A DNA stretch of 64,000 bases from Streptosporangium sp. NBC_01755 (GCF_035917995.1 NZ_CP109131.1:930001-994000); one strand, 5' to 3'. Shown: positions 33,842 through 41,860, numbered from the stretch's first letter. Translations and numbers: made by a program. Notes: generated by a model not told the origin, from the sequence alone.

Positions 33842-34773
33842 GAATCAGTTTTGTCGGCTTGCTGTCTGTCTGGTGAAGGCAGCAGCGGATGTCGCTCTTG
33901 CTCGTGAGAATCCTCGGTGAACCCGTTGGGACGCTGGTGTCGGAGCGTCTGATACCGCTCATCGAGCAGGCCCACTGCTTCGTGCAGGGTGCACTCGAAC
34001 AGAGTGCGGATTTGCTGGAGCGCCTGGATATTAGTGCGCGCGAGGATGAGTTCGTCGATCTCCAGCCACCGCCGATCAGGGGCGTCTTCAGGCTGTCTCA
34101 AGGCCGCCACCTCGACACGAAGCCGCTCGATCTCCGCGAGGATCTCCCGGTCGGACGGAACGCTGAGGACTGTGATCTCCTGCGGACCGGGCTCTCGGCG
34201 AAGGACGTCCAACTTCCGGGAAAGCCATGCACGAAGGTCCCCCAGTTCCCGACGTAGAGCATCTCGCTCGATCTGCACCTGCGTCGGCTCAGGCTCGTCT
34301 GGGGTGAGGTCGTACTCGTCGATGTCCAGGGCGGCGCCGGTGGCGGTCAGGAAGTCCAGCACGTCTCGGTCGAGGTGCCAGCCGAGCAAGTTGGGCTCGT
34401 CCGGTGGCGCTGGGGGCCGGGTGTCTGAGGGATTGAGTTGGGGGTCTTCCTCGTCATCGTTTAGGTAGCGCACGACCTCCAGGACAGCGCCGGCGTGTTC
34501 CTCGTTCTCGGCCCGAAGACGTTCGGCGAGTTCGGCGATGCGGTCGGTGTGAGGCCGGAGCCGGTCCAGCACGCGGGATATCTGTTCATCGACGCTCAGA
34601 CCAGGCTCACGGCATACGATCTTCCAACTGTGGCTGACTGGAATTGCCGGTGCGGTGCGGCGGCTTCCGCGGATCGTAATCTCATCGGGTGCGATGCCTA
34701 GCCACGTCGCTATCTCCTCTGCGGAGATGCGCTGACTGAACAGCGCGAAGTAGACGTACTGGCGGATGCGCAT
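33823..34773 (-). CDS. Passenger protein: DUF4279-like plus L7/L12-C-like segment
   Basis: A 316-residue protein whose stop lies 4 nt inside the left end of the element. The N-terminal 150 residues look like DUF4279 (YVYFALFSQRISAEEIATWLGIAPDEI, then SHSWKIVCR and GWHLDRDVLDFLTATGAALDIDEY; the key features are A--GI-PDE and W-I). Then comes a charged linker with coiled-coil potential (about 170-240) and a segment resembling the ribosomal L7/L12 C-terminal fold (NIQALQQIRTLFECTLHEAVGLLDE, key I--IR-----L-EA---L). Function unknown; probably cargo rather than transposition machinery. Confidence 0.7.
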   Translation of the reverse strand: MRIRQYVYFALFSQRISAEEIATWLGIAPDEITIRGSRRTAPAIPVSHSWKIVCREPGLSVDEQISRVLDRLRPHTDRIAELAERLRAENEEHAGAVLEVVRYLNDDEEDPQLNPSDTRPPAPPDEPNLLGWHLDRDVLDFLTATGAALDIDEYDLTPDEPEPTQVQIERDALRRELGDLRAWLSRKLDVLRREPGPQEITVLSVPSDREILAEIERLRVEVAALRQPEDAPDRRWLEIDELILARTNIQALQQIRTLFECTLHEAVGLLDERYQTLRHQRPNGFTEDSHEQERHPLLPSPDRQQADKTDSDNGLA

Positions 34774-34831
34774 TCTGGGACGATATCGGCGCGACCAGCA
34801 GCGATCCAGTTCGGGAGCCTGTTCCGCTGCG

Positions 34832-35272
34832 TCAGCACGGTCCGATCAGTTCTCCACCGCCGCGAACTGGAAGCCGAGCGACGTTCCCCACCGAAGCGAG
34901 CTCTTCACGGGCCTGTTGGAGTTCAAGAGACAGTTCAGCGACCGCCCTGCGTAGCGCGGTCCCGGCGGCTCGTTCTTTGGCGAGCTCGGCCGCAACCTCG
35001 GTGATCTTCTCCTTCAGCTTGGCGTTCTGCTCAGCGAGATCCTGCATCGCCAGCGGGGTAGAGTCCTGAACTTTGACGCGAGCCTGGAACTCCTCCACCA
35101 GGTCCCGGTAGTCGGAGTAGACGACGTCGCGTCGCAGCCCGGACTCGGTGATCAGCTCGCTGACGGTCAATTTTCCCGATACTGACCTCAGCGGCGTCCC
35201 AGTCAGCAGCCGGTCAGCGGCGGCCCGGATCGTAGCGTGTTCGGCGTCCCGTTCCCGGGGAGTACGGCTCAC
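34832..35272 (-). CDS. TnpC-like (DUF6262-type) transposition accessory protein
   Basis: The 146-residue protein has an N-terminal three-helix part (RLLTGTPLRSVSGKLTVSELITESGLRRDVVY; key LTV--L--E-G--R--VY) and a C-terminal coiled coil with heptads of A, L and K. That matches the small TnpC/DUF6262 proteins encoded with Tn554-type recombinases, which influence the orientation or efficiency of transposition. It overlaps the recombinase stop by four bases (ATGA). Confidence 0.85.
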   Translation of the reverse strand: MSRTPRERDAEHATIRAAADRLLTGTPLRSVSGKLTVSELITESGLRRDVVYSDYRDLVEEFQARVKVQDSTPLAMQDLAEQNAKLKEKITEVAAELAKERAAGTALRRAVAELSLELQQAREELASVGNVARLPVRGGGELIGPC

Positions 35273-37419
35273 TGGTCCTCGCCTTCGGTCGTTCCGGCTG
35301 TGGGCCGGGAGGCTTGGTGGCGTTCGATGATCGCTCGTCGTTGCGCGGCACGAGCGGCTGCCCGGTCACGGATCGGGCGGGGTGTGAGCTGGTCCGCGGC
35401 AGCCTGTTCCATCGCAGCTGCCTCCTGGCGGATCTGCTGGATGTCACGGTCGGTGTAGGCCAGGTTCTGGCAGGTCGTGCGGCATTCTGATTCGTCGGGG
35501 GCGTCGTCGGAGGGCAGCCCCTGCTCGATCTTGGCTTTGCGGCAGGCCGCGGTCTCGGCCCGCCAGACGCAGGTCATCGCCTCGCCGTGGTGGATGTTGG
35601 AGTCGGCCTGGGCCAAGAGCCGTTCCAGGTTGCGGGCCGACTTAACGCCCCGGCCCTCGAACCTGCGGGCGCGGGCGATCCGGTCACGGTATTCGGCTGC
35701 GGAGGGACCGCTGACGTGCTCGCCGCCCGCCAGGAGCGTCCAGTCGCGGTCGGTCTGCTCCAGCACCAGTTCCAGCCGCTCCACCGCGAGGTCCTCCATC
35801 CATGTCGTGTCGGCGGTGCCCGAGTAATTCAAAGTCACTCGCGTGCTGACATGTCCGTATTGAAGAGCAGTGGCGATAAGCCCGCGCGGCTTGCGGACGA
35901 TGAAATAGGCGAGGGTCCTTCTGAAGCGCCTGGCATGGATGTGCTTGGTCGGGTCCGACGGGATCGGTGATTCGCCGTCCGGGCCGGCGAAGGCGGTGTT
36001 GACCCAGTTGGCGAATTGCTCCAGGTCACGGGTCATGTAGCGGGATACCCGGGCGTGTTGGTCAGCGCTGCGCCTGCCCTGGGCGGCGACGATGCTGGCG
36101 GGGAACACGAAGGGGTGCGGGGCAAGTCGCTCCAGCATGGCGATCGCGCCGTGGACAGGAGCGACAACGACCCAGGGCCGCGTCAAGACATCGTCGGCGC
36201 CGGTCGAGGGCAGCCGGTCGCTTCCCTTGCCGGCGCGACCGACCAGCAGGAGCTGGCCAGTGTCCGGATCGGTATCCCGGCAACCTCGCCGCAGGTTGAG
36301 AGCCTCGCCTGGGCGCATCCCGGACAAGTAGCAGACGATCACAAAGCAGGCCGCCGTGAGGAACCGCACCAGATCATGAACCTCATCGACGGTGATCGGA
36401 CGATCCCGCCATGGTCGGCCGTCGAGCTGCCCACCGATGGTGCCGAGGAAACTGCCGGCCGCGATGGGCAGCCCGGATTCTCGCACCTGCCGGAGTAAGC
36501 GAACTCCCAGACGGCCGCGCCTGCCGCCGAAAAGCCGCAGCAAATGTGCTTCGTCGACTTCAACGGCGCCATCCTGGCCGAGCCGGCCAGGCAGTGAAAC
36601 TCCTTCCGCCCTCGCGTCTGCGAGAAAGATCGCCAGGCAGTCACGACGGGCAACGCCAGCGAAGCGCCGCTGGGACGAGTGAGTGCCGTCGCAGAGCTGG
36701 TTGTACTCCTCCCAGGCGTCGGCGATGTCGGGACCGAAGTCCTCCAGCATCCGCAGCGACCAGGCCAGCAGGGATTCCATGGTCGCCGGGGCGATCCGTG
36801 GGGTCTTGTTGCCGCCTCCCCGGGGCGGGACCATGGCCAGACCGTGACCGCTGGCCCCGTTCCACGGGGCGGCCTCGGGCAGTCTGCTCTGCTCGGGGAG
36901 GAGATCACGGTAACCCCACAACATCCGGATGGAGTTCAGCAGCCTGGCCTTACGTGACGCGGACGTGGCCAGTGCCAGCACGTGACTGTGGTAGGCATCG
37001 AGCCTGCTGCCCGACACCTCCGGCAAACTCTCCAAGCCCTGATCGGCCATCCACTGCGCGAACACCCGCAGGTCCCTGAGGGTAAGAGCGACGGTGTCGA
37101 TGGCCATGCGCTGGCTGTGCCGTTCGATCGCCAGGACCGGCGGATAGGGGTGGTCCAGGACCGCCAGTGTGAACGTCTTGAACACTAAGACCAGGTGCGG
37201 CGGGAACCTCTCCCAGTGCAGGCTGTTGACGCCATGGTGGGCGTCAGGGTGCGCGGGGTGCAGGACCCAGACAGCATCATCGAACCTGGACAGCCGTTCC
37301 TGAGGTGTGCCGGGCCTGACGACGCGATTGCGGAGAATCACCACATCGTCATCGGGCCAGCGCGGGACGTTCTGCTCGAGTGACAGCGCGAGGTTTCCCA
37401 TGGTCATCGTAGGTCCCAC
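35269..37419 (-). CDS. Tyrosine site-specific recombinase (TnpB-like)
   Basis: The 716-residue protein has an N-terminal SAM-like core-binding domain (about 100-240) and a C-terminal catalytic domain with all usual residues: Arg369 in GMRPGEAL, His495/Arg498 in HARRFRRTLA, His523 in YGHVSTRVTLNY and the nucleophile Tyr532. The C-terminal tail has a Cys-rich stretch (TCVW, ACRK, ECRTTCQN) typical of large Tn554-family recombinases. It overlaps the upstream partial gene by 16 nt. It seems intact and should be able to cut and rejoin DNA, though Tn554-type elements normally use two such enzymes. Confidence 0.93.
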   Translation of the reverse strand: MGPTMTMGNLALSLEQNVPRWPDDDVVILRNRVVRPGTPQERLSRFDDAVWVLHPAHPDAHHGVNSLHWERFPPHLVLVFKTFTLAVLDHPYPPVLAIERHSQRMAIDTVALTLRDLRVFAQWMADQGLESLPEVSGSRLDAYHSHVLALATSASRKARLLNSIRMLWGYRDLLPEQSRLPEAAPWNGASGHGLAMVPPRGGGNKTPRIAPATMESLLAWSLRMLEDFGPDIADAWEEYNQLCDGTHSSQRRFAGVARRDCLAIFLADARAEGVSLPGRLGQDGAVEVDEAHLLRLFGGRRGRLGVRLLRQVRESGLPIAAGSFLGTIGGQLDGRPWRDRPITVDEVHDLVRFLTAACFVIVCYLSGMRPGEALNLRRGCRDTDPDTGQLLLVGRAGKGSDRLPSTGADDVLTRPWVVVAPVHGAIAMLERLAPHPFVFPASIVAAQGRRSADQHARVSRYMTRDLEQFANWVNTAFAGPDGESPIPSDPTKHIHARRFRRTLAYFIVRKPRGLIATALQYGHVSTRVTLNYSGTADTTWMEDLAVERLELVLEQTDRDWTLLAGGEHVSGPSAAEYRDRIARARRFEGRGVKSARNLERLLAQADSNIHHGEAMTCVWRAETAACRKAKIEQGLPSDDAPDESECRTTCQNLAYTDRDIQQIRQEAAAMEQAAADQLTPRPIRDRAAARAAQRRAIIERHQASRPTAGTTEGEDQ

Positions 37420-37919
37420 CGTCCTTCCAGGAACTCGTCGATCATCTGCTGCTGGCGGCTGGTCACCTCACGGCGAGCCTGCTCCCGTTCGGCGGCGGTG
37501 TAGGTGTTCACGATCTCTTCGAGCTGATCGAGCCGCGGCCGCAAACGCGTATCCCAAACCACCGGATCCAGGTGCGGGCGCAGAGCCGCAATGCGCTCCG
37601 CCGCGGCGAGCTGCACCGGCAGCTGATGGGGAAGTGCTCGGGCGTTCTCGCAGTCCAGGCAGGACAGGAACGAAGCCGGGCAGGGCAGCCCGGGATCGGC
37701 GTGTGGGCTGGCGAGGTGATCGGTGCAGGAGGCCAGCACCGTGTCCTGCTCACCCACCAGGAGCCGTTTGATGACGGCCACGTCCAGATCGGTCTCGGCG
37801 GCGACGCAGTCCGGGTCGTTTTGGAACCGGGCGATGAACGCGGTGGTGAAAACGGGGACGCGCTGGCGGGTGCGAGCCTTGTCGACCTCCTCTTGCTCCA
37901 TCTCCACCGACCGCTCCAA
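37404..37919 (-). CDS. Recombinase C-terminal domain-like fragment (first recombinase, truncated)
   Basis: A 171-residue protein with no R-H-R-Y catalytic motif. Its middle (ASCTDHLASPHADPGLPCPASFLSCLDC, with Cys pattern C----HP-SPH-----C--SFL-C--C) resembles the cysteine-rich tail of the first recombinase (TnpA-like) of Tn554-type elements. It begins 38 nt inside the right end, so the catalytic part is missing rather than elsewhere. It may be a degenerate remnant or a retained accessory domain. Confidence 0.65.
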   Translation of the reverse strand: MERSVEMEQEEVDKARTRQRVPVFTTAFIARFQNDPDCVAAETDLDVAVIKRLLVGEQDTVLASCTDHLASPHADPGLPCPASFLSCLDCENARALPHQLPVQLAAAERIAALRPHLDPVVWDTRLRPRLDQLEEIVNTYTAAEREQARREVTSRQQQMIDEFLEGRWDLR

Positions 37920-37932
37920 ACAAGATCGAAGA

Positions 37933-37963
37933 CGACAACGATGAATAGCCTAGAGAATCTGCG
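37933..37963. repeat. Right end of the Tn554-like element
   Basis: The core TCTGCG recurs at 37958-37963. Just inside it are GAA (37955-37957), GCCTA (37948-37952) and CGACAACG (37933-37940), the reverse complements of TTC, TAGGC and CGTTGTCG at the left end. Confidence 0.88.
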
Positions 37964-38901
37964 CGCACTGTTACGCCCACTCCGGGCCCACCGAGGGCCA
38001 CGGCACCATGAGCACCGCCGACTGGCAGCAGCTCATCTCCTCCGCGCCGGCCGCCGGCATCCGCAAGATTCAGCTCATCGGCGGCGAGCCGACCATGCAC
38101 CCCGACTTCGCGCATCTGCTCAACCATGCGATCGGCAACGGCTTGCAGATCGAGGTGTTCTCCAACCTCCTGCACATCCCCCCTCCGCTGTGGCAGGTGC
38201 TCTCCCAACCCGGTGTCGAACTGGCGACCTCTTACTACAGCGATGATCCTGCCGAGCACGACCGGCTCACTCGGCGAGCAGGCAGCCATGCCCGTACCCG
38301 GGCCGCGATCATCGAGGCACTCGACCGCGGCATCCCTCTCCGAGTCGGGATCATCGACCTCGGCGACGGGCAGCGCACCGAGCAGGCCCGCGCTGAACTG
38401 GAGCGGCTCGGCGTCACCCGAGTCCGCGTCGACCGGGTGCGTGGTGTCGGCCGAGGCGTCGTACCGGCACGCACAACGCCGAACGTGGCAGAGCTGTGCG
38501 GCAGGTGCGGCGACGGTCGCGCCGCCATCTCCTGCGACGGCGAAGTCCGCATGTGCGTACTGTCGCGGTTCCTGCCCTCGGCGGGCAACGTCCGCCGGAC
38601 GCCGCTGGTGGACATCTTCACAGGTGCCGCGTGGCGGAACCTGCTCGCCCAGGTGCCGCGCCGACGCCCCAGCACGGCGTGCAACCCCGACAGCGACGGC
38701 AACGACTGCTCCCCGGCCGAGACCATCTCCCCACCTACGGCCCGGGACAGCGGGATGGTCCGCGCGAGCATCCCCAACAGCGACAGGAACGACTGCTCTC
38801 CGGCGGAGAGCAGCGCCCCGCCTCCGGTGCTGCTGCCGGTCACCATCCCCCGCCGTCGCCGCACAGTGGCGACGGCCGGTACCGCGGGAGCAGACTCCTG
38901 A
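37964..38901 (+). pseudogene. Radical SAM/SPASM gene, C-terminal fragment
   Basis: Read in the restored frame it continues the third cysteine (HCYAHSGPTEGHG), then the radical SAM barrel: IRKIQLIGGEPTMHPDF (GGEP motif), LATSYYSDDPAEHD, and a C-terminal SPASM-like cluster (LCGRCGDGRAAISCDGEVRMCVLSRF; Cys at C--C, C and C). The tail is unusual: two copies of an SD-NDCSPAE unit separated by Pro/Thr-rich sequence. An internal ATG at 38008 could give a 297-residue product, but without the CxxxCxxC cluster it would not be an active radical SAM enzyme. Family role: peptide or small-molecule maturation, inferred. Confidence 0.9.
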
Positions 38902-38903
38902 CC

Positions 38904-40037
38904 ATGGACTGGATCCCGCACGCCTCCGCGCTCGCCGAGCGTGTCACCCGCCCCGGATCACCGTGGCGAACCCCCACCGCGAGCACGCCTCGGCACACGT
39001 TCGTACCCCGCTGGTGGAAAGCCGCCGGCAACGGAGCGTGGACCCTGCAGGACGGGCCCGGCGAGGCGGAGGCCTGGATGGGCGCCGCCTACGGCGACCG
39101 CAGCCTCGTCACCCAGGTCGGCACGTTGCACGCCGACCACGCCGCACCGGAGGACAATCCGACCGGCAAACCGACGTCCTCGTCCACACTGCCGACCCTG
39201 GTCGTGCAGATGCTGGAGCACGCCGCCGTCGAGGACACCTCCACCGTCCTGGACGTGGGCACCGGTTCCGGGTACGGCACGGCCCTGCTGTGCGCCCGTC
39301 TCGGCGCGGCCCGGGTCACGTCGATCGACGTGGACGCCTACCTCGTCAAGGCCGCCGGGGAGCGGCTGGCCGAACTCGGCCACCGGCCGTCCATGGTGAC
39401 CGGCGACGCCACCGGCTCTCTGCCGGGGCCGGTGGATCGGATCGTCGCCATGGTGTCGGTGCGGCCGGTCCCCACCTCCTGGCTGGCAGCACTCCCGGCC
39501 GGGGGACGGCTCGCCACCACCATCACGAACACGTCGATCATCCTCACCGCCACGAAGACCGAGGACGGCGGCGCGATCGGTCGCGTCGAGCGGGACTGGG
39601 CCATGTTCATGCCCACCCGCGCCGGCGCCGACTACCCGCCCCGGGACCGAGCCCTCCTGGAACGGGCCCGGATCGAGGACGGCGAGGACGTCGACCTGGG
39701 TCGCTTCCCGGTGCTGGACGTGATCGAGTCATGGGAGGTGCGATCCATGCTGGAACTCGCCGCGCCCGACATCGAGCACCACTACGAGACCGACGGCGAC
39801 ACCCGCACCGCGATCATGCTCCACGAGGACGGGTCATGGGGGCGCGCCGAGCAGACCCGGCACACGCCGCCCGTGGTGCATCAGGGTGGCCCGCGTCGCC
39901 TGTGGGACCTGCTGGACGAGGTCCGTGACCACTGGCTGCGGCACGGGCAACTCCCGCTGTACGGCGCCCTGGCCCGTGTCACTCCGGACGGGACGATCCA
40001 CCTGCGGCGCGGCGCGTGGAGCGCCGTCATCGGCTGA
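38904..40037 (+). CDS. PIMT-like AdoMet methyltransferase
   Basis: The 377-residue protein starts at ATG 38904, two bases after the radical SAM stop, so the two genes form one operon. It has the protein-L-isoaspartate methyltransferase-type order: TPRHTFVPRWW at the N-terminus, a YGDRSLVTQV segment, STLPTLVVQMLE, and motif I VLDVGTGSGYGTALL (115-129), followed by DAYLVKAAGERL and the VGA/VTGD stretch. PIMT-like enzymes are found in RiPP clusters, where they methylate Asp side chains, as well as in repair. Next to a radical SAM/SPASM enzyme, a peptide-modifying role is the likelier inference. No precursor peptide was found. Confidence 0.87.
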   Translation: MDWIPHASALAERVTRPGSPWRTPTASTPRHTFVPRWWKAAGNGAWTLQDGPGEAEAWMGAAYGDRSLVTQVGTLHADHAAPEDNPTGKPTSSSTLPTLVVQMLEHAAVEDTSTVLDVGTGSGYGTALLCARLGAARVTSIDVDAYLVKAAGERLAELGHRPSMVTGDATGSLPGPVDRIVAMVSVRPVPTSWLAALPAGGRLATTITNTSIILTATKTEDGGAIGRVERDWAMFMPTRAGADYPPRDRALLERARIEDGEDVDLGRFPVLDVIESWEVRSMLELAAPDIEHHYETDGDTRTAIMLHEDGSWGRAEQTRHTPPVVHQGGPRRLWDLLDEVRDHWLRHGQLPLYGALARVTPDGTIHLRRGAWSAVIG

Positions 40038-40144
40038 ACAACGGCCAGACCGACGAGCCACGATCCAGGAAGGCGGCTTCCCTATACGTGGGCTGTACGA
40101 GGCGAGACCTCTTTAGCGGGGATCCGGACGCCCTGTGCTCCGCC

Positions 40145-40182
40145 TTGACATCCAGCCAACTTGTACGGACACTGTCCGTACA
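40145..40182 (+). promoter_or_regulatory. Promoter with perfect palindromic operator (TacAT)
   Basis: A TTGACA -35 (40145-40150) is 17 nt from a GACACT -10 (40168-40173). A perfect inverted repeat with 9-bp arms, TGTACGGAC (40162-40170) and GTCCGTACA (40174-40182), is centred on that -10. A protein bound there would block RNA polymerase. It lies 118 nt upstream of the antitoxin start and fits autorepression by the DUF1778 protein. Confidence 0.75.
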
Positions 40183-40299
40183 GAACCTAAGCGGCGGGGA
40201 GTGATCTCCCTGCGGTTGAACAGCGCCGCACACTGCGGCGCCGACCGCCCGACCGGTGCCGGCGCAACGCCGACACCCGCTGTGGAGGAGCCAGTAGTC

Positions 40300-40611
40300 A
40301 TGACCCGTCCCGCGCCAGGCAGCACCGCCTCCCCCAGGCACGACACCAGAAGCCGACTCGAAGTCCGCATCAGCACGGAAGACAAGAACCTGATCGAACA
40401 AGCCGCCCGCGCCAGACGGGAGACCGTCACCGGGTTCGTTCTGCACGCGGCCCTCGACGCGGCCGAAGAGGTCATGCGCAATGAACGAATCACCGTGGTG
40501 CCTCCCGACTTCTTCGAGGCGATCATCGACTCACTCGACGCTCCCCCGCAGCGGAACGAGGCACTGGCCCGTGCCGCCCGGGAAAGCCGAGAGATTCCGA
40601 AAAGGAAGTAA
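40300..40611 (+). CDS. DUF1778 antitoxin (TacA-like)
   Basis: Start at ATG 40300 with GGAGGAG 9 nt upstream gives 103 residues. The ribbon-helix-helix part is LEVRISTEDKNLIEQAARA, followed by TGFVLHAALDAAEEVM, the normal DUF1778 pattern; the C-terminal tail (VPPDFFEAIIDSLDAP with later RAARE) is the part that binds the toxin in TacA proteins. It precedes the GNAT toxin by 2 nt. The palindrome upstream fits DNA binding by the toxin-antitoxin complex. Confidence 0.93.
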   Translation: MTRPAPGSTASPRHDTRSRLEVRISTEDKNLIEQAARARRETVTGFVLHAALDAAEEVMRNERITVVPPDFFEAIIDSLDAPPQRNEALARAARESREIPKRK

Positions 40612-40613
40612 CG

Positions 40614-41108
40614 GTGTATGATCCTCAGCCGCTCAACCAGCAGCACCGCATGGATTCGTTCGACTGCGGGAAGGAGGAGCTGAACTTCTGGTTGAGCACG
40701 TCAGCCCTGCAGGCTGAACGGAACCGCACCGCCCGTACTTTCGTGTGGACCTCGGATGGGGAGCACGACGTCGTCGCCTACTATTCCCTTGCCGGCCATC
40801 TGCTGCAGAAAGACGAGGTCCCTTCCAAGGCAGGCCGTGGCGGCCCGAGCCAGATTCCCGCCGTCATCCTGGCGCGACTGGCACTCCACAAAACATTGCA
40901 GGGCGGCGGCCTGGGCGGTCGCCTGCTCGTCCACGCTCTCAGCACGGCCCTGGAGTCATCTCGGAGCGTGGCCGCTCGCCTGATCGTCGTCGACGCCCTC
41001 GATGAGGAGGCGGCGCGCTTCTATGAGAAGTACGGGTTCATCCGTGTCCCGGGGAACATGCGACTGGTTCGAAAAATGAGCGACATCGAAGCCGACCTCA
41101 GCGGCTGA
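40614..41108 (+). CDS. GNAT toxin (TacT-like)
   Basis: The 164-residue protein starts at a GTG at 40614, 2 nt after the antitoxin stop. It shows the TacT layout: FDCGKEELNFWL near the N-terminus, VVAYYSLA, the acetyl-CoA loop LQGGGLGGRLL (95-105), and FYEKYGF with Tyr140 at the position of the TacT catalytic tyrosine. TacT toxins acetylate the amino group of aminoacyl-tRNA and stop translation. The residues needed appear present, so an active toxin is plausible. Confidence 0.93.
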   Translation: MYDPQPLNQQHRMDSFDCGKEELNFWLSTSALQAERNRTARTFVWTSDGEHDVVAYYSLAGHLLQKDEVPSKAGRGGPSQIPAVILARLALHKTLQGGGLGGRLLVHALSTALESSRSVAARLIVVDALDEEAARFYEKYGFIRVPGNMRLVRKMSDIEADLSG

Positions 41109-41111
41109 ACG

Positions 41112-41129
41112 TCTGACCTCTTGGTCAGA
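41112..41129 (+). terminator. Short hairpin after the toxin gene
   Basis: TCTGACC (41112-41118) and GGTCAGA (41123-41129) form a 7-bp perfect stem with a TCTT loop, beginning 4 nt after the toxin stop. It lacks a T-tract and is short, so it is a weak terminator call. Confidence 0.5.
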
Positions 41130-41195
41130 GACGAGGTGGTGGCGCCCTGCGGCCGGTACCGGACGGGGAGGGCCGCCCGGTGTGGTGGCGTCGAG

Positions 41196-41432
41196 TCAGC
41201 CGGGGTACGGCTCATGGTCGCCCGGTGGGCAGGACGGGTTGCAGAGCACGTCGACCCAGACATCGGCGACCGGCGCGGTGATCTGCTCGACGACCTCGGC
41301 CGGGATCACGTCGTCCGTGATGTCGGCCCAGATCAGGCGTACGGCGGCGGCCAGCGTGACGATGCAGGTGCCGCACCGCGCACAGACACGCACGTCGCCG
41401 GGCAGGTCCAGCATGGGCAGCGGGCCGCTCAC
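41196..41432 (-). CDS. Small cysteine-containing protein coupled to the ATPase gene
   Basis: A 78-residue protein from a GTG at 41432 that overlaps the upstream ATPase stop by four bases (GTGA). It has a possible zinc site: VCARCGTC near residues 17-23 and CNPSC at about 64-68. The middle is helical (LAAAVRLIWADITDDVIPAEVVEQ). I do not recognise the family. The coupling and paired cysteine motifs support it as a real gene; it may serve the ATPase as a partner. Confidence 0.7.
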   Translation of the reverse strand: MSGPLPMLDLPGDVRVCARCGTCIVTLAAAVRLIWADITDDVIPAEVVEQITAPVADVWVDVLCNPSCPPGDHEPYPG

Positions 41433-41860
41433 CGAGATCCCGGCTCCACGCAGACGAACCAGACGGTCTTGCCCCCCGGCGCGGACTCCACGCCCCACCG
41501 GTCCGCGTAGGCCGCGACGATCGCCAGCCCGCGACCGTGCTCCGAGTCCGGACCGGCCAGGAGCGGGGTCGGCCACACCGCGCCGTGGTCGGTGACCTCC
41601 CCGCACACGATCCGCCCGTGCCGGTGCAGCGAGAGGGTGATCGGCGCCCGCCCGTGCACTACCGCGTTGCTCACCAGTTCGGACACGACCATGGCCACGC
41701 CCTCCGTGACGGCGGAGATGCCCCAGGCGACGAGGGCTTCCCGCGCCAGCCGCCGCGCCTTGCCGACCACTTCGGGATCGGCGGGCATATCCCAGCACGC
41801 CTCCCGGGTGTTCTTGTCGTCTCTTACGGGATGTGGAGGGATGAAGCTAGGGTTCTTCAT
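41429..41860 (-). CDS. Anti-sigma-type ATP-binding protein (HATPase_c_2)
   Basis: This 143-residue protein is a stand-alone GHKL ATPase domain of the RsbW/SpoIIAB kind. The N-box lies at about 57-70 (MVVSELVSNAVVHG; Asn65 for Mg binding), the G1-type DHG at about 91-93 and the G2-type EHGRGLAIV box at about 106-115. In actinomycetes such proteins act as anti-sigma or regulatory kinases, often paired with a second small protein. Here the partner is the coupled cysteine protein. Confidence 0.92.
   Translation of the reverse strand: MKNPSFIPPHPVRDDKNTREACWDMPADPEVVGKARRLAREALVAWGISAVTEGVAMVVSELVSNAVVHGRAPITLSLHRHGRIVCGEVTDHGAVWPTPLLAGPDSEHGRGLAIVAAYADRWGVESAPGGKTVWFVCVEPGSR

Larger units (their letters stand above)
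33813..37963. mobile_element. Tn554-like transposon inserted in the radical SAM gene
   Basis: The element occupies 33819-37957 between two copies of TCTGCG (about 4.1 kb plus the core). It encodes, on the minus strand, a C-terminal recombinase fragment, a full tyrosine recombinase, a TnpC-like protein and a DUF4279 passenger. The set of tyrosine recombinases plus a TnpC-type protein, a 6-bp flanking core and the absence of a DDE transposase match Tn554-type elements, which insert site-specifically using a short core. Boundaries are fixed by the exact restoration of the host reading frame and by imperfect terminal inverted repeats. Confidence 0.9.

Noticed and set aside
33508..33876. A 122-codon frame over the radical SAM promoter that might hold a precursor peptide
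   Set aside because: It is out of frame with the radical SAM start, crosses the element boundary and has GC-driven composition; no leader/core pattern.
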